Source of the DNA: Amoebophrya sp. A120
Lineage: Eukaryota; Sar; Dinophyceae; Syndiniales; Amoebophryaceae
Length of the DNA: 64,000 nt
NCBI GenBank assembly: GCA_905178155.1
Contig: CAJINV010000010.1
Span: forward strand, 583,851 to 647,850
Reading direction: 5' to 3'
In this document: positions 56,001-64,000 of the stretch, piece after piece
How the letters are laid out: every line of letters starts with the position of its first letter
Position numbering within the stretch: the first letter of the stretch is position 1
Program-made: the position numbers and the translations under genes
Notes under the pieces: generated by a model
Database searches by the model: none
What the model was told of the DNA's origin: nothing
What the model saw: only the letters and a program-made list of their open reading frames with translations

Positions 56001-57070
56001 GATCTGATTGGATCGCCACGTAGTACTCGTCCTCTATCCTGTGTAAAAACATCCCCACCCCAGAGTTGTCATGCAGATCTGCAAGCACAAGCGCATTTGT
56101 AATGCGCATCCCCATAGGGGGCATTTCCCAGCGTGTTTTGGAACTTGTAATGCTGTAAACAGTATGGGGAGATGGATTTCTTATGCGGCTTTCCTTGCTC
56201 AACTGCACTCCGCTACAGCCTGCAACTTGTCATGCGTGACTCCCAAAACTCCAAGGTTTGTGTTGCAAAATTCCCAGCTTGACTCTGGGGTGGGGACGTT
56301 TTTACACAGGATATCCTCTTGGTTGTGTTTCAGGAAGGGCTCGATGAGAAAATGGGTCAGAACCCCTGTCACGTTCTCGATCGTGTATCCCACGAAAAAA
56401 GTGTTACAGTTACACATTTGTAGTCAATTCAGCAACACAAATTTCTCTGCATGAAAGAGAAAACTTGTAATGCACAAATCCTACGGGAAAACACCTATGA
56501 AACGAGGCTCCTATGCATATCCGACATGACAGAGCTTATCTGTCTTGCTTGGCCTGCGACACAATGTGTGAATGTAACCCTTTTTTCTTGCGATATCGTG
56601 AGCTCCTTGTGCAGTCGCTCCGTGATCCATTCATTGCACTCCTCGAAGGTGCAATTCACCTTGATCAGACCGGCCTTGCCTCGTCGCTTGATCAGCTGGT
56701 CGGGCTTCACAACCAGCTTTTCCGTCTTCAACCAGGGATGCTTGGCCAGAATCTCATCCCATGCGAAATCTGTTTTGTTTTTGTGTCATGCAATATGAAA
56801 AAAAAACATTTGTGGTCATGCGGGTGGTGATACAAGTAAGTACTTCAATGCAAAAACAGAATCTTGGGGAGCAGACAATCATGCCATAACTCTGCTCCCC
56901 AACAGGCATGCAGTAGAAACACGATAGAAGTGATAAGTACGGATATCCGAGCTCTGCCACAGGGACGGAGTGACCAGGACACCTTTGTACTCCGCGTTGT
57001 CGAACGGTGCCTTCAGGTTCTTGTAAATCATGCATTTGCCATGATACTCGCGTATCGCTTTCACCGACAT
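44038..57070 (-). CDS. ACLY: Gene 10: ATP-citrate lyase, 37 exons
   Basis: The enzyme makes acetyl-CoA and oxaloacetate from citrate, CoA and ATP in the cytosol. ATG 57070 opens [16 protein letters not shown]; the TGA is at 44040-44038. The spliced product is about 1,140 residues, near the family's 1,100. In order: ATP-grasp/citrate-binding half ([67 protein letters not shown]), a linker, and the CoA-ligase part ([31 protein letters not shown]). The phosphohistidine motif GHAGA is in exon 28 (about 48,000). The citrate-synthase-like part has the catalytic histidines in [12 protein letters not shown] (46,614-46,807) and MGIGHR (46,336-46,446) and the aspartate in LNVDG (45,644-45,776). The gene ends [14 protein letters not shown]. 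Of 36 introns, 33 are introners. Exons 18 and 19 and their edges are the least certain. Confidence 0.97.
44152..45099. mobile_element. Giant introner, family C, with a nested GC-rich insert, ACLY intron 36
   Basis: TGGTC flanks both ends. The left ~140 bp and right ~35 bp belong to a C element; about 770 bp between them is foreign. Excision gives VLDQKRLNQ, matching the family exactly. Confidence 0.9.
44295..45060. repeat. GC-rich insert with GAGAGGT/CTCTCGCG simple repeats
   Basis: The left part is built on GAGAGGTCGACAGAGGT-like units, and the right part repeats CACCCTCTCGCG five or more times. The two sides are partly complementary, so the insert could fold back on itself. No gene is apparent. 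Confidence 0.7.
45141..45351. mobile_element. Introner, family A variant, ACLY intron 35
   Basis: The flanks are GCCGG and GCCAG. The arms deviate from the A consensus (GTCTGGTGTTCTC and GAGGACCTGGAC). The join is FVLA to RSIGLIG. Confidence 0.85.
45431..45643. mobile_element. Introner, family I, ACLY intron 34
   Basis: CTTTC is the repeat. It is the only copy with AAAAACTGTCTCAG arms. It interrupts the segment just after VDMLRK. Confidence 0.9.
45777..45989. mobile_element. Introner, family E, ACLY intron 33
   Basis: CGCTG is the repeat. The interior is nearly identical to 56386-56595. Confidence 0.93.
46042..46335. mobile_element. Introner, family B, ACLY intron 32
   Basis: The direct repeat here is 7 bp (GTTTGTC). 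The left end has lost TATC. It separates KHNPDK from RVEILKK. Confidence 0.88.
46447..46613. mobile_element. Introner, family C, diverged, ACLY intron 31
   Basis: The flanks are only loosely alike (GAACT and AAACG), so this is an older insertion. The join is FTKAF to DKAIDAR. Confidence 0.75.
46808..47069. mobile_element. Introner, family A, ACLY intron 30
   Basis: GCAGC is the repeat. It lies between LPLECC and QFMEMILM. Confidence 0.93.
47400..47661. mobile_element. Introner, family F (second subtype), ACLY intron 29
   Basis: The flanks are AGTGA and AGGGA. The arm reads CAAACGTTACAATAGA(G/A)TCTG. The join is LALSL to QNGITVPRS. Confidence 0.83.
47713..47983. mobile_element. Introner, family A, ACLY intron 28
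   Basis: GGGAT is the repeat. It lies directly after the phosphohistidine motif GHAGAQS. Confidence 0.92.
48041..48328. mobile_element. Introner, family D, ACLY intron 27
   Basis: ACAGG is the repeat. The join is WCVGTC to AAAFSDEMQ. Confidence 0.92.
48618..48880. mobile_element. Introner, family A, ACLY intron 26
   Basis: GACGG is the repeat. The join is MSKLYR to PGSVAYV. Confidence 0.94.
48932..49181. mobile_element. Introner, family A, ACLY intron 25
   Basis: GTTGC is the repeat. The join is FRIGN to TGGAIEN. Confidence 0.94.
49254..49397 (-). other. Ordinary GT-AG intron, ACLY intron 24
   Basis: The coding strand reads GAG|GTATAATTTC...AACATCAG|GCAAAG. The join is ICLAE to AKGVSIIGP. 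It has no arms and no flanking repeat. Confidence 0.9.
49456..49754. mobile_element. Introner, family D, ACLY intron 23
   Basis: The flanks are TCGCT and TCACT. The left end reads TCTCC. The join is TIAVI to AEGMPE. Confidence 0.87.
49826..49957. mobile_element. Introner, family C, ACLY intron 22
   Basis: The flanks are GGAAG and GGAAT. At 132 bp it is the shortest complete element. It lies between MINFASF and RSSYDST. Confidence 0.88.
50054..50378. mobile_element. Introner, family D, ACLY intron 21
   Basis: TACGC is the repeat. Only 12 bases separate it from the next element. The join is YWGV to EEIFIPV. Confidence 0.92.
50391..50642. mobile_element. Introner, family F (second subtype), ACLY intron 20
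   Basis: CAGTA is the repeat. It is the 5' neighbour of the 12-base microexon. The join is MKVYW to GV. Confidence 0.92.
50862..51230 (-). other. Ordinary intron, ACLY intron 19 (donor uncertain)
   Basis: The acceptor TTTTCACAG|CATACTC at 50862 is clear and opens [13 protein letters not shown]. The donor lies near 51200-51236; GTGTACTAC and GTATGAAAC are both possible. No introner arms occur inside. Confidence 0.6.
51340..51494. mobile_element. Introner, family C, ACLY intron 18
   Basis: CCCCA is the repeat. The join is YLRIGG to RPSNMIR. Confidence 0.9.
51542..51863. mobile_element. Introner, family B, ACLY intron 17
   Basis: CTTCT is the repeat. The join is LMEVL to EEPDLDA. Confidence 0.92.
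51906..52181. mobile_element. Introner, family A with unlike arms, ACLY intron 16
   Basis: GATGG is the repeat. The left arm has the ATCCCTGGATGT form and the right arm the standard CCAGACCCAGACAC form. The join is HMTSI to VPMSLG. Confidence 0.9.
52240..52490. mobile_element. Introner, family A, ACLY intron 15
   Basis: TGGTG is the repeat. The join is KDAVT to SVGLPIK. Confidence 0.93.
52523..52733. mobile_element. Introner, family E, ACLY intron 14
   Basis: ACCCC is the repeat. The interior differs from the 45777/56386 pair. The join is NFLEG to LRKIKD. Confidence 0.92.
52802..53013. mobile_element. Introner, family E subtype (GTTTCACTG arms), ACLY intron 13
   Basis: The flanks are CGTCG and CATCG. 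The join is AIKAYSD to DELKDHK. Confidence 0.88.
53055..53357. mobile_element. Introner, family D, ACLY intron 12
   Basis: AGAAG is the repeat. It lies between TDVAGTF and FSGLIKAI. Confidence 0.92.
53506..53786. mobile_element. Introner, family D, ACLY intron 11
   Basis: GAGTA is the repeat. The join ANYGEYSGAP is the family sequence. Confidence 0.94.
53841..54102. mobile_element. Introner, family A, ACLY intron 10
   Basis: The flanks are CGGTG and CTGTG. It falls between VVYSDT and VVDFGYG. Confidence 0.9.
54136..54289. mobile_element. Introner, family C, ACLY intron 9
   Basis: ACCAC is the repeat. The join [13 protein letters not shown] is the family sequence. Confidence 0.94.
54393..54672. 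mobile_element. Introner, family D, ACLY intron 8
   Basis: CCTCG is the repeat. It separates RNEFPE from EAFIRKL. Confidence 0.92.
54747..54967. mobile_element. Introner, family A, ACLY intron 7
   Basis: The flanks are ACGCG and ACCCG. The join is AKIDETAG to FLCDKKWGE. Confidence 0.9.
55099..55304. mobile_element. Introner, family G, ACLY intron 6
   Basis: AGAGC is the repeat. It is the only copy with ACCATCACAATCAC arms. The join is IRNLFE to LYAECH. Confidence 0.92.
55346..55583. mobile_element. Introner, family F, ACLY intron 5
   Basis: TTTTT is the repeat. The join is VPVSRRK to ILSEYIR. Confidence 0.9.
55736..55985. mobile_element. Introner, family A, ACLY intron 4
   Basis: TCTCG is the repeat. 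The join is SDRYYDE to IFFYHEGG. Confidence 0.93.
56035..56313. mobile_element. Introner, family D, ACLY intron 3
   Basis: TCCTC is the repeat. The join is LKHNQE to DEYYVAI. Confidence 0.93.
56386..56595. mobile_element. Introner, family E, ACLY intron 2
   Basis: TCGTG is the repeat. It is nearly identical to 45777-45989. The join is LHKELT to IENVTGVL. Confidence 0.93.
56770..56940 (-). other. Ordinary GT-AG intron, ACLY intron 1
   Basis: The coding strand reads ATATCC|GTACTTATC...AAAACAG|ATTTCGC. The join is LWQSSDI to [10 protein letters not shown]. Confidence 0.9.
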
Positions 57071-58201
57071 TTTCTTCAACTGTTTTGTCGATTACTTTTT
57101 TACTTTTTACAAAAAGTCAAACCTTTAGAGCATGAGACTGAAGACGAGTACTTACTACAGAAACTTTGACTAATCTAGTCTTGCGCTATCCACCGCCATC
57201 AAAAAAAACGCACGAACTAAAGGAGTTCTTTTTCGCACCTAGTAGTTGATACAAAACTTAGCACGTACGTGTCTCCTAATAGGACTACTACTAGCGTGTA
57301 GCAATTATTTGGGCGCTTCAGCAACCAGCAATTTGCTATACGGTGCTTAGAAAAATGTACTTCTGCGTGGTGCGGAAGCTAGTACTTACGGCTCTTCCTT
57401 GACGCTCTATTTGCGCTTTTCCCTCAACGTCAACATTGCAATTCCCTCTCTGCACCATGATACAAATTCACTAAAAGTAGAATCAGGAGATTTGAAGAGT
57501 TCTCTCGGTTTTGTAGTAGCTGAAAGGCAGAATCATGAAATCGACAAACCTCTTTGGTTTTCCGGGTTCCATGGTAAATTATATATATTAGCGGCTTATT
57601 GTTTATTGTTGTCTCGTCACAAATGTTGACAGTATGACAACCTTCGCAGGATGCGAAATTTTGGCATTTGCACCACAGGAGCAAACATAACTTTTATTTG
57701 GTACCGAAGTGTGGACCGTAATTTGAGCTTCATTTCTTATCTCTCCTTTTTGCTCTCTTCTAGGACAAGATCCTGAACAGACAGTGCAGTAAGTAGAGTA
57801 CTTTTATCAGTTCCGAAATCTTCGAATTTCCTTGATAACAACTAGAAGTACGTTGAACGGCGCAGTCTTTGCATTCCTCCAGCTCCACCCACCACAGGGA
57901 TCTCTTTACAAAAAGAACCCCGCTCCTCAGAGGTTCCAGTCCTCTTTTTCTGTGCGTAGTTTTCTCTACCTCGAATCATGTTTCGGTTGCGCGAACTAAA
58001 CAAGAGGGCGTCAAGTAGTACAACTGCAAAAAGCTGTACAGAAGAATCGCGAGCACTGATTGCTTCATCTGCAGTATCATGTCTATCTCACAAGAAGATC
58101 TTTTCTACTTCGGTGCTTTGTTACATACTACAGAGTCCTCTCCTGTTGAGCAGGATGAAGATCACGTACGTCACGCTGCTTTCACCTTACCCCTCCCTCT
58201 T
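57071..58201. other. Intergenic stretch upstream of ACLY
   Basis: AT-rich, with no gene recognised. Just before the ACLY start, ACAAAACAG lies 10 bases upstream of the ATG and could serve as a spliced-leader acceptor; that is inference only. Confidence 0.5.
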
Positions 58202-61200
58202 CTACCCTCCAACTGGCGTCGTACCTTGATGCCCGCCACCACGACTAGCGCCGCCTCCTCCCGCTGCCATCAACTTCCGTCTTCTTAGTTCCTTTAAAGC
58301 GAAAGTTTCTTCCACCGTGACCGTCTGGATTCCCGTGTCGATATCCAGCAGCGCGTGCTGCATTTTTCCGATATTATTCCTGTTTCCACCCCCGATGCCA
58401 CTCATCACGCCCCCCGCTGCACCGCCACAGCTTCCTGGCATGCCAGTGTAGCCCGCTCCACCTCCTCCGTTTTCTAAATCCTCGAACAGCAGTATGACAG
58501 TGCACAACTCCCCCTCCTTCTAATTTGCAACAGCAATACAAGCGTCAGCAAGAATACAGGTTTTGCATGACAAATTTGGACCACAGGCGTGTAGTGCTAT
58601 TTGGGCTGCCAGAACTTGTCATGCAAACAGTGCCAAGAGCCCAGGCGTAAATTAGGCACTTTGCATGACAAAGCAGGGGGAGGGGGAGTTGTGCACCCTC
58701 ATAAGCAGGGTCTGCGCGTACTCCAAGAGCATCGCGGCCGCGGGCTGGATTATTGCAAGGAAAAATCCCCCCTCCCCATATTGGAAAAGCATCTTTCTGA
58801 AAATTTGTGATGCAGATTTGTGGCCACAAATCGGGTCTGTCTTCCAAGAAGACACATTCAGGCTGTCCGCCAAGTTATGCAGGCGGTTTGTAATGCTGTA
58901 AGGCCTACAGGGTAGCCGTCTACCATGCTAGGCGCCTACAGCAAAAGGCCCCCGCTTAGGCTCAGGACCTGCGCGCACTCCTCTGCTGCAACACAAATTT
59001 GATTTGTGGATCCAAATCCAGCATCAGAAATTTCGTTTTGATATTTGGGCAGGGGGATTTTTCCTTGTGATATGGATCCGCCGCACTTCCGCCACATGGA
59101 GCTGCTGCGCCAGCCGGACCGCGTTTTCGTAATTTTTGTCCGTGATGAGATTTGCGTGGAGGAAGACAAGCTCCATGCGCAGGGTCTTGGTCAGCACCAA
59201 GTCCTTCAGCGTGGCCCACGCGTATCATATGTAAAAACGTCCTCACCCCATAGTCAAATTGGGAAATCTGCAAGACAAATCAACAAGCTTTGGCTGTTGC
59301 GCATGACAAGTTTTGGCTCGGAATGTAATGTTGCTTACCTAGTGTAGAAGCATCACAAATCTAGCAGCTCATGCTCATTCCAGCATCACAAGGTCCAAAA
59401 CACGACTAGAAAATCCTTCTCATGGAGCTCCGCATGAGAAACATTTTGAGCGTGCAGAATTGCATGACAACTACGGGGTGGGAATGTTTTTACACAAGAT
59501 AACGCGACACCCGAGTTTTGAGTCGAAATGCGGCTGTCCCCCGAGGAGTTGTTGTATTGGCTTATCAAATGTAAAAATGTCTGGGTCTGGAAGAGTTCCA
59601 ACTTGTCATGCTAAGTCTGGATCATGCAAAAATCTGTCTTGCGTGATCACCAAAAGTCGCGCTTTTTTGATCAACACGAGAGGCAGTTTCTCATGCAGGA
59701 TAGGCATGATAAAGACCTCGCAAAATCTGTCATGCTAGGTCTTGCATTCCAGACCTCTTGGGGCATCGAAACTTTGCAGGACAAGTTTCTATTCTTCCAG
59801 ACCCAGACATATTTGCATTCGATATGGCTCGACGAGGAACTATTGTTGCTCTCACCAACATTCTGGTCGGTAGTAACATTTCTGTTCTGCGTGTAATTGT
59901 TGTGTGCCATCGTGTTTTGGGGATTCAGTATCCGGGAACTCGCCAAGATATCCAAGGCGGAATTACCGCTCGCTTGGTAGGAGGAACTGCTGCGATGCGG
60001 ATTCGGGTTCGATCCTGCTCCTCCTCCCGCCCCTCCGACGGTATAACCAGTACCTTCTACTTCCCCGGCGGAACCACCAGAGCCTCCTCCATTTCGCATC
60101 ACTTGGTTGAAAAGTTTTTCGTTCAGAACTTGGCAGTTTTTCAGCAAGCCAACCAACACAATCACTTTTTCCACCAAGACATGTGGGTGCTTCAGTTCGC
60201 GCAGAGACTCGAGATCCTGCTTCTGGAAGTTTTGCAGAATCTGCTCGTTGATAGCCATCTGGTCCATATCGGGGGCCTCAAACAGCTTTTCCAGAAACGC
60301 ATCTGGATCAAAGTACCCGGGGAAAGTGGACGTTCCTTCGTCCGAGTGAGGATTGCCATTCGCAGTGGAAGATGATGATGAACTACTACTATTCACAACC
60401 CCTTGTTGCATTTCCAGCTGCAAGTGGTATTTGAAGTGGTTTTTGCTGTACTTCTGCCTTTTTACCGGTTTTATCAAGTGCAAAAATGTCTGGGTCTGGA
60501 AGGATGCAAGGTTTGTCATGCACATTTTGCATGCCCTAGCATCACAGATTTTACGACGGCTTCCTGATGCCTATACCGCATTAGAAATGCCCCCTCATCA
60601 TGGCAAAAACTGGACCTCTTTTGCTGTTCATGCAATACAGATTTCTTGTAGAATCGAAATCCAGTATCACAAGTTCAAACCTTCCAGACCCAGACATTCT
60701 GCAATGCATAGGTTTCGGCAACTCCGGTAGTTGCACACTGTCGGACAGGGAGATCGAGGTGGAGTGCCGTATCCTGAGTAAAAACGTACCCACACCAGAG
60801 TTGTAATGCAGATTTGCAGTTACAGGAAGATTTGTAATGCGCATCCCCATGAGAGCCATTTCCAATCGTGTTTTGGGATTTGTGATGCTGTGAACAGGAT
60901 GAGCAGATGAATCTGTGATGCGGCTGCACTTTCTAACCTGCACTACACTACGGAGTGCAACTTGTCATGCGTGACTCCCAAAACTCCTATGTTTGTGTTG
61001 CAAAATCCCCACTCTGACTCTGGTGTGGGTACGTTTTTACTCAAGATATGCCGTTGGTGGAGGTCTTTCTGAGCTGTAAAAGTCGTGCTTTGATGTGCAC
61101 TGCCTGACATAGCTGTCCCTTGATGTTGTGACGGCTTGCTGCTGCTCCGGTTTGACAGAATTGCTGAACCGGATTTCGTCATACCGCCAGGGCCTGAAGA

Positions 61201-63972
61201 CGGTGGTCCCGCTGGTGAAGGACCTCCTGCTGTACCTGCATTGCTGGCCGTGCTGGCCGACCCTGACCTATTCGCTGTCGACTGCACAGTAGAGCCTCCT
61301 CCAGCAACAGCGGTGTCTGCTGCTGAACCTCCACCATTATTGCCGCCTTTGGTCGCAGTACAGCCGCCCTGGTGCGACAGGGAAGATGAGGATTGCGCCC
61401 CGGACGAGAGGCCGCCAAAACTAGCCCCGCCTCCTGCTCGGGAACTTTTGAAGATGATTTCCTCCTTCCCGACGATCTCCTCTAAAAGCTCCTTAGCCTG
61501 CTGCACCACCTGCGGGATCAGAAAGGTCGGGATAAAGTTGCTCGCACTCAAACTCGCGTTGCTGTTGTCCAATTTTTCGGGATACAACGACTTGACCCGC
61601 TTCAGCGTCACGAGAAGAATCACAAAATCAAACCCGTCCTTTTTCTCCAACAACTCCAGCAATTTTTGCCCCACGGCGCAGGATTTTCCCTTCACCTGCA
61701 TCATGGGCAGTTCATCGTGGTTGTTGATGTTGATGCCATCCTGCTTTTCTTCGCTACCGAGGTGAGGCTCTGCTCTTGCTGTGGTGGAAGTAGTTTCGTT
61801 TTCATTCTCATTCTCCTCCTTCGGCAAGTAAGCCGACAGCGCCGTTGTTCCCGCCCGGTAAGCGTACGAAATGTGACTCGCCGCATCGTATCAAATGCAA
61901 AAATGTCTGGGTCTGGAAGCTTCTGAGAATTGTCATGCAAGTTTTGCATGAGCCATGATGTCGGTGATGCATGCCCTAGCATCAGAGATTTTTTGAGGGC
62001 TTCTGGATGCATATCCATATTCCGCATGACAAATGCCCTCTTTCCGTAGCAAAAATTACACTCCCTTTGCTGCTCATGCAATACAGATTTTTTTGGAATC
62101 CAAATGCAGCATCACAAGTTGCATCCTTCCAGACCCAGACATTTTTGCATTTGATACCTCGAAGCGCCGGTCGCGCATCATCAACGGTATTAGAGAGGGA
62201 ATGATGTCCACGTGCGGAATCCCGCACACGTGCGCCTGCAGCTCCGCCGCTACTTGGCCACCGGTAGAACTTGTAGTTGCTGCCAGCTGCACTTTTCTGC
62301 GGCTGGTGGATACCAGACTGCACAGGGATTTTTGCAGGTCCCGTTTCTGCTCCAGGTCCTCGTCGGCGTCCTCATTGACGGAATGGTTAAAGTTGTCATG
62401 CGCTGAAGTGTCAAATTGTGTCGAATAAAACTTCGACTTCTGGTCGTCGCCGAAAATTTCCTGCCCGGTACAGGTGAACGTCATGGAGTGTTGCTGGCTG
62501 TCTTCCGGCATGAAAGAATTTTCCTCCATCGACTGCTGGTGATGCTGGCAACTATCGTCCATCAGCGAGGAATCGTGATACCCGCGGCCAATTGCCTGCA
62601 GGTCGTTTATCGCAGAGGAAGATGATATCGCAGCTCCTGCTCCAGAGCTATTTTTTCGCCGATAATTGTAGCTTGTTCCACTACCAATCGCATCTGATGT
62701 TGTTGCCGTAGTTGACATAGTACCAACTTGCGCTGCGGAGTTCAGATTGTAGTTCCGCTGCTGGTTCATCTGCAGCCTTGCGTGTTGATCTGTCGGGAAC
62801 AAATTTGAGGAGGTGTGAAACTGCGACTGCGAATTGGTGTGCGAAGAGGAGGACAACTGCCTGTTTCTTGCAGTGGTGCCGCCGCTCGTGGGGCTCATCC
62901 AGAACGCTTCCAACTCCTCGCTGGCGGAAGAAAGCGGTACCTGCTCGTATGAACTCGCCTCGGTCAGAATTGTGTTTTCCCGATTCAAGTGCATGGATTG
63001 TTGCGACTGGGTTAACAAGACGCTGGAAGACTGGTTCACACTGGCGCCGCCACCAAAACTGAAGTCTTCCTCCGAAAGGAACAACTGGGGGTTCTGGTGC
63101 TGATGGTAGTTGTTCAACATCCCTCGAAGATTCTTGGAGCCGCGCCGTGGTGGCGAAAGGTGGTTCATCTGCTGCTCTTGTTCTGCAATAGCCCCGGTCG
63201 AATGATTCTGCAGTGGTTCTCCGCGTCCTCCAGTACATTGTTCTGCAGGGTAAAGAACTCCTACGGTGTGACCTGAAGACACTGCTCTTCCCGCGCCAGG
63301 AGGAGCGCCTGGAGGTCCTTCTCCAGAATGATTCGCTAGAAGCTCAAGCTGTTGACCAGCACCACCTCCGTTGCATGCAATTCCAGCTCCCGAAGTAGAA
63401 CCTGCCCGGGCTCGCTCCCGACTCTGTCGGGTGCTGCTCAGCAACGGCGCGCGCCGGTGGTAAGGCTTGTCTTTGAATAACGTGTTGACGTTTTCCCGAA
63501 TCAGTTTTGATTTGTCCACGACTACCTCCTCGTGGAGGTCGTTTTTCTCCTGAAGATGCTGCAGCTTCTCCAGCGTGTTTTGCACATCCTGTTCGACCGA
63601 TTCCCGGCTCTTTGCAAATTTATCGAGAACATCTTGTTGATCCCAAGAGGCATTAACGCCCGCGCCGTCGCTAGCATCTTCGTTTCTTGTAAACGAATTT
63701 GGGATTTGGTCCCCGCTTTGCTGTTGCTGTATAGTGCGGCTCTCTACTTCTTGTTCCAGATCATATCGTTCGTTCGACGCACTTCTCCCCGCCCTCAAGT
63801 TGTCGTGCGGTTCTAAGCTCTGGCTTTGGCCTTCTGTACTCAACATCTGCTGCTGCATCTGCGCTTCCTCATCACAGGGCGTCGCGTAGAAAATGTCCTC
63901 ATCGTCGATGACAGAGGAAGTTGCGAATCCGAGGTGCGACGAGGCGTTGTGATTGGTATAGTTGCTACTCAT
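58202..63972 (-). CDS. Gene 11: large Ser/Gln/Asn/Gly-rich protein with helical islands, eight exons
   Basis: ATG 63972 opens MSSNYTNHNASSHLGFATSS; the stop is at 58202, giving about 1,310 residues. Exon 1 (to 62157) is mostly disordered, with one charged helical stretch (VQNTLEKLQHLQEKNDLHEE). After it come islands that look folded: PSLIPLMMRDRRFEAASHIS, GQKLLELLEKKDGFDFVILL, PTFLIPQVVQQAKELLEEIV, DPDAFLEKLFEAPDMDQMAI, HPHVLVEKVIVLVGLLKNCQ and LRMELVFLHANLITDKNYEN, and later MQHALLDIDTGIQ. Gly/Ser/Asn-rich linkers separate them. The islands resemble a helical-repeat protein interrupted by low-complexity linkers. I cannot name the family. Seven introner removals all keep one open frame, so the model is sound even though the function is unknown. 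Confidence 0.87.
58493..58703. mobile_element. Introner, family J, gene 11 intron 7
   Basis: AGCAG is the repeat. The join is YAQTL to LFEDLEN. Confidence 0.92.
58751..59072. mobile_element. Introner, family B, gene 11 intron 6
   Basis: TGGAT is the repeat. The join is AEVRRI to QPAAAML. Confidence 0.92.
59223..59502. mobile_element. Introner, family D, gene 11 intron 5
   Basis: ACGCG is the repeat. The join is NSGVA to WATLKDL. Confidence 0.92.
59562..59824. mobile_element. Introner, family A, gene 11 intron 4
   Basis: TGGCT is the repeat. The join is SSSSS to QYNNSSG. Confidence 0.92.
60472..60710. mobile_element. Introner, family A, gene 11 intron 3
   Basis: GGTTT is the repeat. The right arm is shortened by a base or two. 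The join is ELPKP to VKRQKYS. Confidence 0.92.
60770..61048. mobile_element. Introner, family D, gene 11 intron 2
   Basis: TGCCG is the repeat. The join is DLHQRH to STSISLS. Confidence 0.92.
61889..62156. mobile_element. Introner, family A, gene 11 intron 1
   Basis: The flanks are CATCG and CCTCG. The join is RDRRFE to AASHISY. Confidence 0.88.
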
Positions 63973-64000
63973 TTTTCTAGCCGGTGAGTTGTTGTTCTGC

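Noticed and set aside
44000-57100. Regularly spaced short repeats that look like a CRISPR array
   Set aside because: The repeats are inverted arms and 5-bp duplications of introners, and the sequence between them is conserved coding sequence of one enzyme.
8933-62204. Recurring peptides such as YVWVWK and NANMSGSG in many frames
   Set aside because: They are translations of the family A arms, not a protein family.

Overview
The window reads as nuclear DNA of a protist in which genes are cut into many short exons. The most likely source is a parasitic dinoflagellate of the Amoebophrya type. That is an inference from the intron style, because I recognise no taxon-specific marker gene. Two genes can be named with confidence. 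The first is a complete ATP-citrate lyase (minus strand, 57070 to 44038, about 1,140 residues, 37 exons). The second is a 3-hydroxyanthranilate 3,4-dioxygenase (minus strand, 9802 to 7999). The others are low-complexity or coiled-coil proteins I do not recognise. All convincing genes lie on the minus strand except one at 12.7-14.0 kb.

The dominant feature is a set of about 77 short mobile elements (introners), mostly 130-330 bp, most of which form an intron. I sort them into families by their terminal inverted arms: A (a TATCAAATGC end followed by GTCTGGGTCTGG), B (an ATTTTTCC end with a G-run), C (TGCAAAAGTATCG), D (TATCCTGAGTAAAAACG), E (CGAAAAAAGTGTTACAG), F (CTCAAACGTTACATTCTC), G (ACCATCACAATCAC), I (AAAAACTGTCTCAG), J (GTGCACAACTCCCCCTCC), K (CCCGTACACGTTCACGTAC) and L (AATGCCCCCACCCC). 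Nearly all begin TAT and end ATA, and are flanked by a direct repeat of about 5 bp. Removing one element with one repeat copy restores an open frame in almost every case, and in ATP-citrate lyase and the dioxygenase it restores conserved protein sequence. None of the flanking repeats allows a GT-AG reading. Four ordinary introns sit in the same genes.

Layout: 1-302 edge of a minus-strand gene; 1204-6291 two or three minus-strand low-complexity genes, one holding a giant introner with an inserted GC-rich repeat and an assembly gap (3354-3773); 6.4-7.7 kb GC-rich non-coding; 8.0-9.8 kb the dioxygenase; 10.8-12.9 kb a segment bounded by 42-bp direct repeats; 12.7-17.7 kb a plus-strand gene facing one or two minus-strand genes; 18.1-24.4 kb a coiled-coil protein of 14 exons; 24.4-26.1 kb nothing recognised; 26.4-39.3 kb a very GC-rich, repeat-rich block with two small cysteine-rich exons; 39.9-41.8 kb a small minus-strand gene; 44.0-57.1 kb ATP-citrate lyase; 58.2-64.0 kb a long Ser/Gln/Gly-rich protein.

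The two named enzymes belong to cytosolic acetyl-CoA supply and to quinolinate/NAD synthesis. Nothing in the layout suggests the genes are co-regulated as a pathway.
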